The position numbers and the translations under genes are program-made. The notes under the pieces are model-generated. The model had not been told where the DNA came from and did no database searches. It was given only the letters and a program-made list of their open reading frames with translations. A stretch of DNA of 64,000 nt from Hymenobacter psychrophilus (GTDB taxonomy: Bacteria; Bacteroidota; Bacteroidia; Cytophagales; Hymenobacteraceae). This document shows, one piece after another, positions 32,691 through 40,326 of this stretch. The stretch is taken from contig NZ_FNOV01000004.1 in NCBI RefSeq assembly GCF_900107135.1, positions 294,445 through 358,444 of the forward strand, given 5' to 3'. Position 1 is the stretch's first letter, and every line of letters begins with the position of its first letter.

Positions 32691-34544
32691 ATGAAATATA
32701 TTGCTCTCACTACCCTGCTGGCTGCCGCGCTGCTCACCGGCTGCAATCAGCAGCAGAAAGCGGCCGACGAAACCGCCGCCTACACCGCGCCCGACCTGAA
32801 AAATGTAAAGGACATTGAACAGCTGTTTGCGCACTACTGGGAAGAAAATTCCCGGCTGTTTCCGCTCGAAGCCACCACCCAGGGCGACAACCGCTTCAAC
32901 AGCCAGCTGCCCAACGACGGTACCCGGGCGTTTCGCGGGCAGCTGCGGGCCTTTTATCAGAAGTACCTCGACGGCCTGCACCAGTTCAAGCGCGAAAGCC
33001 TGCCGGTAAACGACAAAACCAGCTACGACATGCTGGAGTACGACCTGCAAAACAAACTCGAAGGGCTGAAGCTGAACACCTGGATGATGCCGTTTCAGCA
33101 GTTCTGGGGCCTGCCCATCAGCCTGGGCCAGTACGGCTCGGGGGAGGGAGTGCAGCCCTTTAAAACGGTGCAGGACTACGACAACTGGCTGGGCCGGGTG
33201 CACGGCTTCACGGCCTGGACCGATACGGCCATTGCCAATTTCCGGCAGGGCATGGCGGCCGGCGTGGTGCTGCCGCGGGCACTGGTTGTGAAAATGATTC
33301 CGCAGATGCGGGCCATGCAAACCAAAGACGCCACCCAAAGCCTGTTCTACGGCCCCATCAGAAAACTGCCCGCCAACCTGCCAGCCGCCGACAAGCAGCG
33401 CCTCACGGCCGCCTACCAGACGGCCATCCTCACCGAGCTGGTGCCGGCCTATAAAAAGCTGGGCGACTTTCTGGAAACCGAGTACCTGCCCAAAGCCCGC
33501 GCCAGCACCGGCATTGCGGCCATTCCGGGCGGCCCGGAGCTGTACCGCTACTACGTGAAAACGTGGACCACTACCGACAAAACGCCGGAGGAAATCTACC
33601 AGACCGGCCTGAGCGAGGTGGCCCGCATCCGGGGCGAAATGGAGCTGGTGAAGAAGCAAGTGGGCTTTAAGGGAAGTTTGAAGGCGTTCTTCGAGAGCCT
33701 CAAAACAAACCCCGAACTGATGCCCTACAAAACGCCCACGGAAGTGCTCGACGCTTTCCGGGCCATTCAGGCCCGCATGGAGCCCAACCTGAAAACCATG
33801 TTCGGCCGGGTGCCCAAAACGCCGTTTGAAATCCGGCAGACCGAGGACTTCCGGGCCTCCTCGGCCTCGGCCGAGTACAACCAGGGCTCCCCCGACGGCT
33901 CGCGCCCCGGCGTGTTCTACATCCCGATTCTCGACGCCACCACCTTCAACGTCACCTCGGGCATGGAGTCGCTGTTTCTGCACGAGGCCATTCCGGGACA
34001 CCACTACCAGATTTCGCTGCAGCAGGAAAACACCAACCTGCCCAAGTTCCGGCGCTTTGCCTGGTACGGGGCCATGGGCGAGGGCTGGGCGCTGTACTCC
34101 GAAAGCCTGGGCCGGGAACTAGGCCTCTACAAAGACCCCTACCAGTACATGGGCGCGCTGGGCGACGAAATGCACCGCGCCGTGCGCCTGGTAGTGGACG
34201 TGGGCATGCACACCAAGGGCATGAGCCGCGAGCAGGCCATCCGGTACATGATGGCCAATGAGGCCATCGGCGAGGAGGGGGCCACGGCCGAGATTGAGCG
34301 CTACATGGCCATTCCGGGCCAGGCGCTGAGCTACAAAATCGGGGCCCTCAAAATCCGCGAGCTGCGCCAGAAGTACGAGCAGCAGCTGGGCGGCAACGCC
34401 CACCGCCTGCGCGAGGAGTACGCCGGCCAGAACCGCGCCCATTTCAGCCTCAGCGACTTCCACGACGCGCTGTTGCGCGACGGCGTGATGCCACTGGCCG
34501 TGCTGGAACGCAAAATGGATACCTGGGCAGCGAACGAAAAGTGA
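32691..34544 (+). CDS. DUF885 family lipoprotein, M32-like zinc-metallopeptidase fold
   Basis: A 617-residue protein with a signal peptide and lipobox LLTGC (Cys about 19), so a periplasm-facing lipoprotein. The DUF885 signature FLHEAIPGHHYQ lies near residue 427 and holds the HExxH-like zinc site (HEAIPGH), with GWALYSESLGRELG near 467 supplying the downstream Glu. N-terminal NRFNSQLPND and LEYDLQNKLEGL are typical helical segments. It is probably a peptidase of unknown substrate. The ATG at 32691 follows an R3 repeat arm directly, so its leader is repeat-derived. Confidence 0.92.
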   Translation: MKYIALTTLLAAALLTGCNQQQKAADETAAYTAPDLKNVKDIEQLFAHYWEENSRLFPLEATTQGDNRFNSQLPNDGTRAFRGQLRAFYQKYLDGLHQFKRESLPVNDKTSYDMLEYDLQNKLEGLKLNTWMMPFQQFWGLPISLGQYGSGEGVQPFKTVQDYDNWLGRVHGFTAWTDTAIANFRQGMAAGVVLPRALVVKMIPQMRAMQTKDATQSLFYGPIRKLPANLPAADKQRLTAAYQTAILTELVPAYKKLGDFLETEYLPKARASTGIAAIPGGPELYRYYVKTWTTTDKTPEEIYQTGLSEVARIRGEMELVKKQVGFKGSLKAFFESLKTNPELMPYKTPTEVLDAFRAIQARMEPNLKTMFGRVPKTPFEIRQTEDFRASSASAEYNQGSPDGSRPGVFYIPILDATTFNVTSGMESLFLHEAIPGHHYQISLQQENTNLPKFRRFAWYGAMGEGWALYSESLGRELGLYKDPYQYMGALGDEMHRAVRLVVDVGMHTKGMSREQAIRYMMANEAIGEEGATAEIERYMAIPGQALSYKIGALKIRELRQKYEQQLGGNAHRLREEYAGQNRAHFSLSDFHDALLRDGVMPLAVLERKMDTWAANEK

Positions 34545-34551
34545 TTTCTGG

Positions 34552-34713
34552 GAAGCTAGAAATCAGAAGCTGGCACGGCTATAGTATTTCTGATGCAGCG
34601 GTGGTTAGGACTATAGAATATCGTAATGAGCGTTTTCGCGTAAGAACGGTTTGCGCGGGTTCAGCACTGCCTGCATCCGCTGCTAACGCCTGTTTTCTGA
34701 CTTCTAGCTTCTC
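34552..34713. repeat. R5-like inverted repeat
   Basis: gaagctagaaatcagaagc (from about 34552) faces ctgacttctagcttctc (about 34697-34713). The long spacer of about 120 bp is more AT-rich and has no gene. Confidence 0.55.
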
Positions 34714-34719
34714 AACATT

Positions 34720-35229
34720 ATGACCAAGTATCATTGGCAAACCGTGGGTCTGGGCGCCTTGGCAGGCTTCCGGAGCATGACGGCCCCGGCGCTGCTAAGC
34801 AGCAACCTGCTCACCTATCATCCTAAAGCCCTGGCTGGCTCGCCGTTGCGCTTTCTGCAAAAGCCCTGGGTGGCTCAGGGCTTTAAGCTGCTGGCCGCCG
34901 GCGAGATGGTGGGCGACAAGCTCCCCCAAACCCCCAACCGGATTGCACCCGCCGGCCTGCTGGGTCGGGCCGCCTCGGGGGCGCTGGTAGGAGCTACCAT
35001 CTTCCGCATCAACCACGACAAAAGCCTGAACGGAGCTGTGCTGGGCGTGCTGGCCGCCGTGGCTGGCTCCTATCTAAGCTTCTTTCTGCGCAAGCAAAGT
35101 ACGCTGGAGTCGGGCCTGCCGGGCGGCGTGGTGGGCGGTTTCGAAGACCTGCTGACGCTGGGCTCGGGCCTGGCCCTGACCAAAGGCACCGATGTGGGCA
35201 AGCCCCAGCCCCGCGCCTGGGATTTGTAG
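34720..35229 (+). CDS. DUF4126 family membrane protein
   Basis: A 169-residue protein with three or four hydrophobic segments. LGALAGFRSMTAPALLSS at the N-terminus is the DUF4126 hallmark (AGxRSMTAPA), followed by ALVGATIFRINHDKSLNGAVLG and LLTLGSGLAL. It is an inner-membrane protein of unknown function, sometimes found with envelope stress genes. The length is typical. A long hairpin terminator follows. The ATG at 34720 is separated from the DUF885 stop by an R5-like repeat. Confidence 0.82.
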   Translation: MTKYHWQTVGLGALAGFRSMTAPALLSSNLLTYHPKALAGSPLRFLQKPWVAQGFKLLAAGEMVGDKLPQTPNRIAPAGLLGRAASGALVGATIFRINHDKSLNGAVLGVLAAVAGSYLSFFLRKQSTLESGLPGGVVGGFEDLLTLGSGLALTKGTDVGKPQPRAWDL

Positions 35230-35264
35230 GGGCAGATCTGGTTTTGTTCCTATGCTCAAGTGAG

Positions 35265-35319
35265 CCTATCAAACAGAATGCCCCACCAGCTAGTCCGGTG
35301 GGGCATTCTGTTTGATAGG
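35265..35319. terminator. Long bidirectional terminator
   Basis: A perfect 23-bp stem (35265-35287 with 35297-35319) with a 9-nt loop. It has no pure T run outside, only internal aaac/gttt, so it may also act as an RNA-processing hairpin. Confidence 0.75.
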
Positions 35320-35389
35320 AGCAGGGGGAAGGAGGGAGAACCGGTAGGGTGATGAAGCCGGAAAAATCCGGTAGTTGGTACGGCCGTAG

Positions 35390-35707
35390 TTAGTTTTCGC
35401 GGGTTGTGGCCTTTGCAGTGGGGTTGGTTTCGGGCATAGAGCTGGTGGGGGAGGTACCCGGCCGCGCATCCATAGCCGCATTGACCGACGTTTTCTGGTC
35501 GGCAGCCGAGCCTTTGCCGATGGGTGTGTAGGCACTCTGGCTCCTGCTCACGCTATCGAGGTCGGTATCAGCCGCTGTGGCTCTGGGGCCATTGGTAAAA
35601 TCCTGGCTGAACTGGGGCTCAACGCCGGGGCCGTTCTCGTAGTCGCAGGCGGTGGTGAGGCCCAGGCCCAAGGTGGCCAGCAGGGCGAAAGTAAATACAC
35701 GATTCAT
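35390..35707 (-). CDS. Small hypothetical lipoprotein, 105 aa
   Basis: The signal peptide (RVFTFALLATLGLGL) ends in the lipobox LTTAC (Cys about 21). The remaining 84 residues are low-complexity, rich in Thr, Ser, Ala, Pro and Asp, with no aromatic core, so the mature protein is probably disordered. No family is recognised. Such small Thr/Ser-rich lipoproteins are common in Hymenobacter-type genomes. The ATG at 35705-35707 is chosen for the complete signal peptide. Confidence 0.65.
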   Translation of the reverse strand: MNRVFTFALLATLGLGLTTACDYENGPGVEPQFSQDFTNGPRATAADTDLDSVSRSQSAYTPIGKGSAADQKTSVNAAMDARPGTSPTSSMPETNPTAKATTREN

Positions 35708-35800
35708 GAGAAGGGAAATCAAGAGGAAAAGTCGGAAGCGGCTTTACCGGGCAAACGTGCCGGATGGGGCCGGGGTTGCGTTGGATCGTACCTTCGCCGC

Positions 35801-36496
35801 ATGGCTATTCCGACGCTGATGAACTGGAGTGGGGGCAAAGATTCGGCCCTGGCGCTTTACCACGCCCTGCGCAACCCCGCGCTGCACGTTACCGACCTGC
35901 TCACGAGCGTAAATGCGCACCACGGCCGCATATCGATGCACGGCGTGCGCACGGCACTGCTCGAAGCCCAGACCCAACGCATTGGCCTGCCCCTGACGCA
36001 ACTGCAATTGCCCGAAAACCCCGATATGGCTGAATACGAGCGGCTGATGCGCGCCACGCTGGCGCCGCTGCGGGCCCGGGGCGTGGCGCGGTCGGTGTTC
36101 GGCGACATTCATCTGGAAGATTTACGCCGCTACCGCGAGCAGCAGCTGGCCACGATGGGCTTGGAGGCCGTTTTTCCACTCTGGCAGCGCCCCAACGCTG
36201 AGCTGCTGGCCGAGTACCTGGCGCTGGGTTTTCAGGCCGTAGTGGTGTGCGTAAACGAGCAACACCTCGACCGCAGCTTCTGCGGCCGCGAGCTGGATGC
36301 CGAGTTTCTGCGCGACCTGCCGCCCGGTATAGACTCGTGCGGCGAAAACGGCGAATACCACAGCTTCGTGTACGAGGCGCCCTATTTCAGCAGCCCCATT
36401 GTGGTGCAGCGTGGCGAGCTGGTGCGCCGCGCCTATCCTGCCCCGGCCGGCAGCGGGGCCACCGAAGCCGCCTTCTGGTTCCAGGACATATATTGA
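35801..36496 (+). CDS. PP-loop ATPase, Dph6-like (diphthine-ammonia ligase family)
   Basis: A 231-residue adenine-nucleotide alpha hydrolase. The PP-loop is NWSGGKDSALALY at residues 8-20, MHGVRTALLEAQ near 46, ARSVFGDIHLEDLRRYRE near 95, and the C-terminal SCGENGEYHSFVYEAP near 189 is the conserved Dph6-type block. In eukaryotes the family amidates diphthine; bacteria lack diphthamide, so the bacterial role is open. The ATG at 35801 has a TACCTTCG box ending 4 bp before it, suggesting a leaderless mRNA. Confidence 0.87.
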   Translation: MAIPTLMNWSGGKDSALALYHALRNPALHVTDLLTSVNAHHGRISMHGVRTALLEAQTQRIGLPLTQLQLPENPDMAEYERLMRATLAPLRARGVARSVFGDIHLEDLRRYREQQLATMGLEAVFPLWQRPNAELLAEYLALGFQAVVVCVNEQHLDRSFCGRELDAEFLRDLPPGIDSCGENGEYHSFVYEAPYFSSPIVVQRGELVRRAYPAPAGSGATEAAFWFQDIY

Positions 36497-36497
36497 T

Positions 36498-36586
36498 TTG
36501 AGCTGTTAGCTAACAGCCATTAGCTGATAGCTCTCGTTCATTCAGCTAACAGCTAACAGCTAACAGCTAACAGCTAACAGCTAACA
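36498..36586. repeat. R4 hairpins followed by a heptanucleotide tandem array (AGCTAAC)
   Basis: About six head-to-tail copies of agctaac run through 36543-36585, preceded by inverted agctgttagct copies that can pair with them. The array ends 3 bp before the ATG of the DCC gene. Confidence 0.9.
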
Positions 36587-36588
36587 TT

Positions 36589-36981
36589 ATGGTTATTCTC
36601 TTTGATGGCGTTTGCAACCTGTGCAACGGGTTTGTGCAGTTTATCATCCGGCACGATGCGGCCGGGCAGTTTCGGTTTGCCGCCCTGCAGTCGGCGGCGG
36701 GGCAGGAACTGCTGCGGGCCCACCAACTGCCCGCCCCTTCCGAGCCCGACTCGGTGGTGCTGCTGGCCGACGGGCAGGCGTACACGCACTCGGCGGCGGC
36801 GCTGGGTATTGTAGCCCGGCTGGGCGGGCGCTGGGCAGCGCTGGCCCGGGTCGGCCGCTGGTTTCCGCGCCCCCTGCGCGACGCCGTGTACCGCCTTATT
36901 GCCCGCTACCGCTACCGCTGGTTCGGCCGCCAGGAGGCCTGCTGGCTCCCCACTCCGGAGCTACAAAGTCGGTTTCTATAG
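36589..36981 (+). CDS. DCC-family thiol-disulfide oxidoreductase-like protein (DUF393)
   Basis: A 130-residue protein with FDGVCNLCNGFVQFI at the N-terminus; DGVCxLC is the DCC signature and contains the paired cysteines of a thioredoxin-like site. The next conserved parts are FRFAALQSAAGQELL, SVVLLADGQAYTHS and ALARVGRWFPRPLRDAVYRLIARYRYRWFG, a basic helix. Function is unknown, presumably redox. The ATG at 36589 stands 3 bp after a (AGCTAAC)6 array, so copy-number change would alter the leader but not the frame. Confidence 0.9.
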   Translation: MVILFDGVCNLCNGFVQFIIRHDAAGQFRFAALQSAAGQELLRAHQLPAPSEPDSVVLLADGQAYTHSAAALGIVARLGGRWAALARVGRWFPRPLRDAVYRLIARYRYRWFGRQEACWLPTPELQSRFL

Positions 36982-37013
36982 GTAAAGAACTGGTGAAAGA
37001 AGGATAAGAAAAC

Positions 37014-37120
37014 CGTCATGCTGAGCGGAGTGCAACGAAGTCGAAGCATCTCTACCGCTTCATTGCTGTCAACAGGATTCGTATTGCAGTAGAGATGCCT
37101 CGACTCCGCTCAGCATGACA
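37014..37120. repeat. R1 inverted repeat, copy e
   Basis: gtcatgctgagcggag and tcgaagcatctctac in the left part pair with gtagagatgcctcgactcc and ctcagcatgac on the right (to 37120). The left arm carries about 9 extra bases (tgcaacgaa), so the arms have diverged. Confidence 0.85.
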
Positions 37121-37129
37121 TTCGTATTT

Positions 37130-37165
37130 CCCTAACCCCTAACCCCTAACCCCTAACCCCTAACC
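37130..37165. repeat. Telomere-like heptanucleotide tandem array (CCCCTAA), five copies
   Basis: Five head-to-tail copies of cccctaa run from about 37130 to 37164 and end 3 bp before the ATG at 37168. Confidence 0.92.
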
Positions 37166-37167
37166 AA

Positions 37168-38178
37168 ATGCACGCTCTCATTCTTTCTGGTATTGATCAG
37201 CCCCTGACGCTACAAAATGTGCCCACGCCCGAACCCGCGGCCGGGCAGGTGCTGGTGCAGCTGCACGCCGCCGCCCTCAACCACCGCGACGTCTGGATTC
37301 AGAAGGGTCAGTACGCCGGCCTTAAATTTCCCATCATCCTGGGCTCCGATGGCGCCGGTACGGTTACGGCCCTCGGCGAGGGCGCGCCGGCAAGCCTGCT
37401 GCACCAGGCCGTGCTTATCAACGCGGGCCAGGGTTGGGGCGCCGACCCTCGCGCTCAGGGCCGCGACTTTCAGATTCTGGGGCTGCCCGCCGATGGCACC
37501 TTTGCCGAGTACGTGTGCGTACCGGCCGCGGCCGTGCGGGCCAAGCCGGCGCACCTGAGCTTCGAACAGGCAGCCGCGCTGCCGTTGGGTGGCCTGACGG
37601 CTTACCGCGCCGCCTTCACGCGGGGGCAGGTGCAGACCGGCGAGCGGGTGCTCATCAGTGGTGTGGGCGGGGGCGTGGCGCTGCTGGCCCTGCAAATGGT
37701 GGTGGCCGCGGGCGCCGAAGTATGGGTAACGTCGGGTTCGGAGGAGAAGATTGCCCGGGCCATGGAGCTGGGAGCAAAAGGCGGCATCAGCTACAAAACC
37801 GAAAAGTGGCCCGCCACCCTCACGAAGCAGGCTGGTGGCGGCTTCGACCTCATCATCGACAGCGCCGCTGGTCCTGGCTTCAACGACCTGATTGACGCCG
37901 CCGCGCCCGGGGGCCGCATCGTATTCTACGGTGCAACACAAGGCGACGTGCCCGATATGGCCGCCCGCAAGGTGTTCTGGAAGCAGCTTTCGCTGCTGGG
38001 TACCACGATGGGCACCGAGCAGGACTTCGCCAATATGGTGGACCTGTTGGAGCAGCATAAGCTGGTGCCAGTAGTCGACGAAACCTTCCCGCTGGCCGAG
38101 GGCGAACAGGCCCTGCGGCGGATGGATGAAGGCGTGCAGTTCGGTAAGATCGTGCTAAAAATAAAGGCCGATAAATAG
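37168..38178 (+). CDS. Zinc-type alcohol dehydrogenase-like protein (MDR superfamily, quinone oxidoreductase-like)
   Basis: A 336-residue medium-chain dehydrogenase/reductase. The GroES-like N-domain has LNHRDVWIQKGQY and FPIILGSDGAGTVTALG (residues 36-72); the Rossmann domain has VLISGVGGGVALLALQM near 167, and ITSG-like VWVTSGSEEKIARAMELGA near 190. The catalytic zinc cysteine and structural zinc cysteines are absent, pointing to a zinc-independent NADPH:quinone or enoyl reductase. The ATG at 37168 follows a CCCCTAA array by 3 bp. Confidence 0.88.
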   Translation: MHALILSGIDQPLTLQNVPTPEPAAGQVLVQLHAAALNHRDVWIQKGQYAGLKFPIILGSDGAGTVTALGEGAPASLLHQAVLINAGQGWGADPRAQGRDFQILGLPADGTFAEYVCVPAAAVRAKPAHLSFEQAAALPLGGLTAYRAAFTRGQVQTGERVLISGVGGGVALLALQMVVAAGAEVWVTSGSEEKIARAMELGAKGGISYKTEKWPATLTKQAGGGFDLIIDSAAGPGFNDLIDAAAPGGRIVFYGATQGDVPDMAARKVFWKQLSLLGTTMGTEQDFANMVDLLEQHKLVPVVDETFPLAEGEQALRRMDEGVQFGKIVLKIKADK

Positions 38179-38282
38179 CTGCTTAGAGTATCTTTAAGGT
38201 AGAAATTTTCGTCTTTAAACGGAATTAAATAGCTGCTAATTTAGTTAGCTTTATATCCGCTAACTACGAAGTTTTCTGCCTT

Positions 38283-38570
38283 ATGAAGATGCCCGCTGAA
38301 TACCTCGCCTGCCCGGTTTTTGAGCTGACGTACCCGACCGGCGAAACCGCCGAATCGGTGCCGGTAGTGGCCTACACCGATGCCTTGCAGGCCGTGGAAG
38401 CTGCCTTGGCCGACGCCGAGCGGTATAAGTACCTGCTCATGCGGGCCCTGCGCCGCAGCGCCCCGGTTGTGGCGCAGCAGTATCCCGAGTTGCCCACGCT
38501 ACCCTTCCCAGAACCTGGCACCGATACCCGCGTGCTTCCTCTTTACCCACCCAATGAGTTGGCTGCCTAA
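38283..38570 (+). CDS. Hypothetical protein, 95 aa
   Basis: A 95-residue soluble protein: a strand-rich start (CPVFELTYPTGET), a helix (ALQAVEAALADAERYKYLLMRAL) and a Pro-rich tail. No membrane helix, signal peptide or known domain is seen. The 104-bp upstream gap is AT-rich and may hold its promoter, and a strong terminator follows the stop, so it looks like a single-gene unit. Codon use is like that of its neighbours. The ATG at 38283 is used; a second Met lies two codons later. Confidence 0.65.
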   Translation: MKMPAEYLACPVFELTYPTGETAESVPVVAYTDALQAVEAALADAERYKYLLMRALRRSAPVVAQQYPELPTLPFPEPGTDTRVLPLYPPNELAA

Positions 38571-38612
38571 GTAGGGGGCCATGCGTAGGTCAGCTCTTTC
38601 ATTATTCTGCAC

Positions 38613-38650
38613 AAAAACCCCGCTTCCTGTCCTCAGAAGCGGGGTTTTTT
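38613..38650. terminator. Bidirectional intrinsic terminator
   Basis: A perfect 14-bp stem (38613-38626 with 38636-38649) with flanking A and T runs between convergent genes. Confidence 0.93.
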
Positions 38651-38671
38651 GTGTGTAAAAATAAGAGAGGG

Positions 38672-40084
38672 CTACGCTTCAGCGCGCTCCAGCTGGCGCA
38701 GTCGTTGGCCCAGTAGCAGTGCCAGCGTTACGGCCTGGGCGCGCAGTTCGGGCACGGCCGTCGACTCGAAGTAGGCAGGGCGGCGGCTGGGGCCGAGGGT
38801 GAACAGTATTTCGGAGGCTTGGCCGGATGCGTCGAGCAGCGCGCCGTCGGCATCAGTCAGCATACCCAGGCCCAGCGGATCGGGTACCAGCTGGCCGGCT
38901 GCGCGCAGTTGCACCACCAGCGGCTCCTGAATGCGACGATAATCGAGCAGCGGGCCGGTGCATGTGATGACGTGCTGCGCCCTGAGCTGCCGGTCGGGCT
39001 GACCAATACGGCTTACAGTTACCAGTAAATCATCGTCGGCGGGCTCAATTTCGCACGCCCGGCCCTGCAGTTGCTGCACCCGGCCCGAAGCCAATAACTG
39101 CCCGATGATGGCCGCGTTGCCGGGAGGGCTGCGGTGGCGCAGCACCGACCAGATGCCGGCCAGGTGGCGCAAAAAGCGGGACTGCTCGGCTAGCGGCCAG
39201 CTGGCCCAGACGCGCGGCAGGTCGGGCCGGAGTGAGTCGAGCACGGTCTGCCAGGGGAGGCCCTGGACTTGGGCGGCCGCCACGTGCCGGCGCACTACCC
39301 GCAGCACTGCGCCCACGCTGGCCAGGCCGGCCAGTTCGGTGGCCCAGAAGCTGGGGTAGGAAGGGGCACCGGGCACGGCGGCGGTGGGCCAGCGGCCGTG
39401 CTGCGAAACCACCGTCAGGCGGCCCTGGTGGCCATCGGCCCGTAAGCCCAGCAGCACATCTACGGCCGTCAGGCCCGAGCCAAGCAGCAGCACATCGTCG
39501 GTAGACTTGATGGCCGACAGAGCCCCCGAGGCCCAGGGGCTACCGTGGTAGCCAGGGTGGCTGAGGTAGTTATGGGGCAGGGGCGTGGGTGGGGCGGGCG
39601 GGAAGTTGCCCAGGGCCAGCACCACCAGATCGGAGTGGATGAGCTGGCCGTTGCGCAGCCGCACCCCGGCCCCCGATCCATCGGGGCTGGGCTCAACGCT
39701 CAGCGCCGACGAGTTGTGCCACTGGCAGGTCATGCCGTTCATGGCGGGCCACTCCAGCACCTGGCTCACGAGCTGCTGCAAGTAGCGGCCGTAACTCTGG
39801 CGGGTACAGAAACCGTCCTGGCAGCCCTCTTCGGCTCCCGTAACGCGCAGCCAGTTCTGGAAATGGTCGGGCCGCTCGGGAAAGGCGCTCAGGGCTTTGG
39901 CCGGTACATTCAACAAGTATTCCGACCGCCGCGCAGTGTAGGCCAGGCCAGGTCCCGGCGCGGGGCGTGGCTCCACCAAATGCACGTCGCACTGGAAGGG
40001 CTGGCCCGCCAGCTGGGCCAGCTGCAGGGCCAGCATCGACCCCGAAAATCCGCCGCCGATAATCGTAATACTCCTGCGCTGCAT
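38672..40084 (-). CDS. FAD/NAD(P)-binding protein (NAD_binding_9 type)
   Basis: A 470-residue flavoprotein. The N-terminal dinucleotide-binding loop is ITIIGGGFSGSMLALQLAQ (residues 6-24); GLAYTARRSEYLLNVPAK near 56 is the family block; VVLALGNFPP and LLLGSGLTAVDVLLGLRADG (second Rossmann) follow, and HVITCTGPLLDYR near 382 completes the pattern. The reaction is unknown; relatives are annotated as hydroxyacylglutathione hydrolase-linked or lysine/ornithine monooxygenase-like. The ATG at 40082-40084 was chosen since the upstream in-frame region crosses an R2 repeat. Confidence 0.85.
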   Translation of the reverse strand: MQRRSITIIGGGFSGSMLALQLAQLAGQPFQCDVHLVEPRPAPGPGLAYTARRSEYLLNVPAKALSAFPERPDHFQNWLRVTGAEEGCQDGFCTRQSYGRYLQQLVSQVLEWPAMNGMTCQWHNSSALSVEPSPDGSGAGVRLRNGQLIHSDLVVLALGNFPPAPPTPLPHNYLSHPGYHGSPWASGALSAIKSTDDVLLLGSGLTAVDVLLGLRADGHQGRLTVVSQHGRWPTAAVPGAPSYPSFWATELAGLASVGAVLRVVRRHVAAAQVQGLPWQTVLDSLRPDLPRVWASWPLAEQSRFLRHLAGIWSVLRHRSPPGNAAIIGQLLASGRVQQLQGRACEIEPADDDLLVTVSRIGQPDRQLRAQHVITCTGPLLDYRRIQEPLVVQLRAAGQLVPDPLGLGMLTDADGALLDASGQASEILFTLGPSRRPAYFESTAVPELRAQAVTLALLLGQRLRQLERAEA

Positions 40085-40200
40085 AGCCTGACTGGTTAGG
40101 AGCTTTAAGATAGTGTTCTTGCCGGACTGTGGGCTAAAAAGAATACCAGATGTTCTGCATTTGCCGCCCGTCGCTGAACAAAATCGGTGAAATAAGCTGG

Positions 40201-40306
40201 ACGACGTAGGGGCGGGGCTTGTCCCCGCCCGCCTCTCGCACCGGTTCAACAATTTTGTTCAACGACGCGAACAGCGGGCGGGGACAAGCCTCGCCCCTAC
40301 ACCGTG
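40201..40306. repeat. R2 inverted repeat, copy c
   Basis: Arms gtaggggcggggcttgtccc (from 40206) and gggacaagcctcgcccctac (to about 40300) enclose a 50-bp spacer. It lies upstream of the FAD protein gene and downstream of hldD. Confidence 0.9.
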
Positions 40307-40326
40307 CTGTAGCTGCGTAACAGCTG

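Noticed and set aside
32676..34004. A 442-residue reverse frame over the DUF885 gene
   Set aside because: Antisense to a gene with clear signal peptide and metal motif; Gly/His/Arg-rich shadow composition.
36543..36585. CRISPR array
   Set aside because: The units are 7 bp, directly abutted, without spacers; it is a simple tandem array.
37130..37165. Linear-replicon telomere
   Set aside because: Only five repeats in the middle of coding sequence; genes continue on both sides without disturbance.
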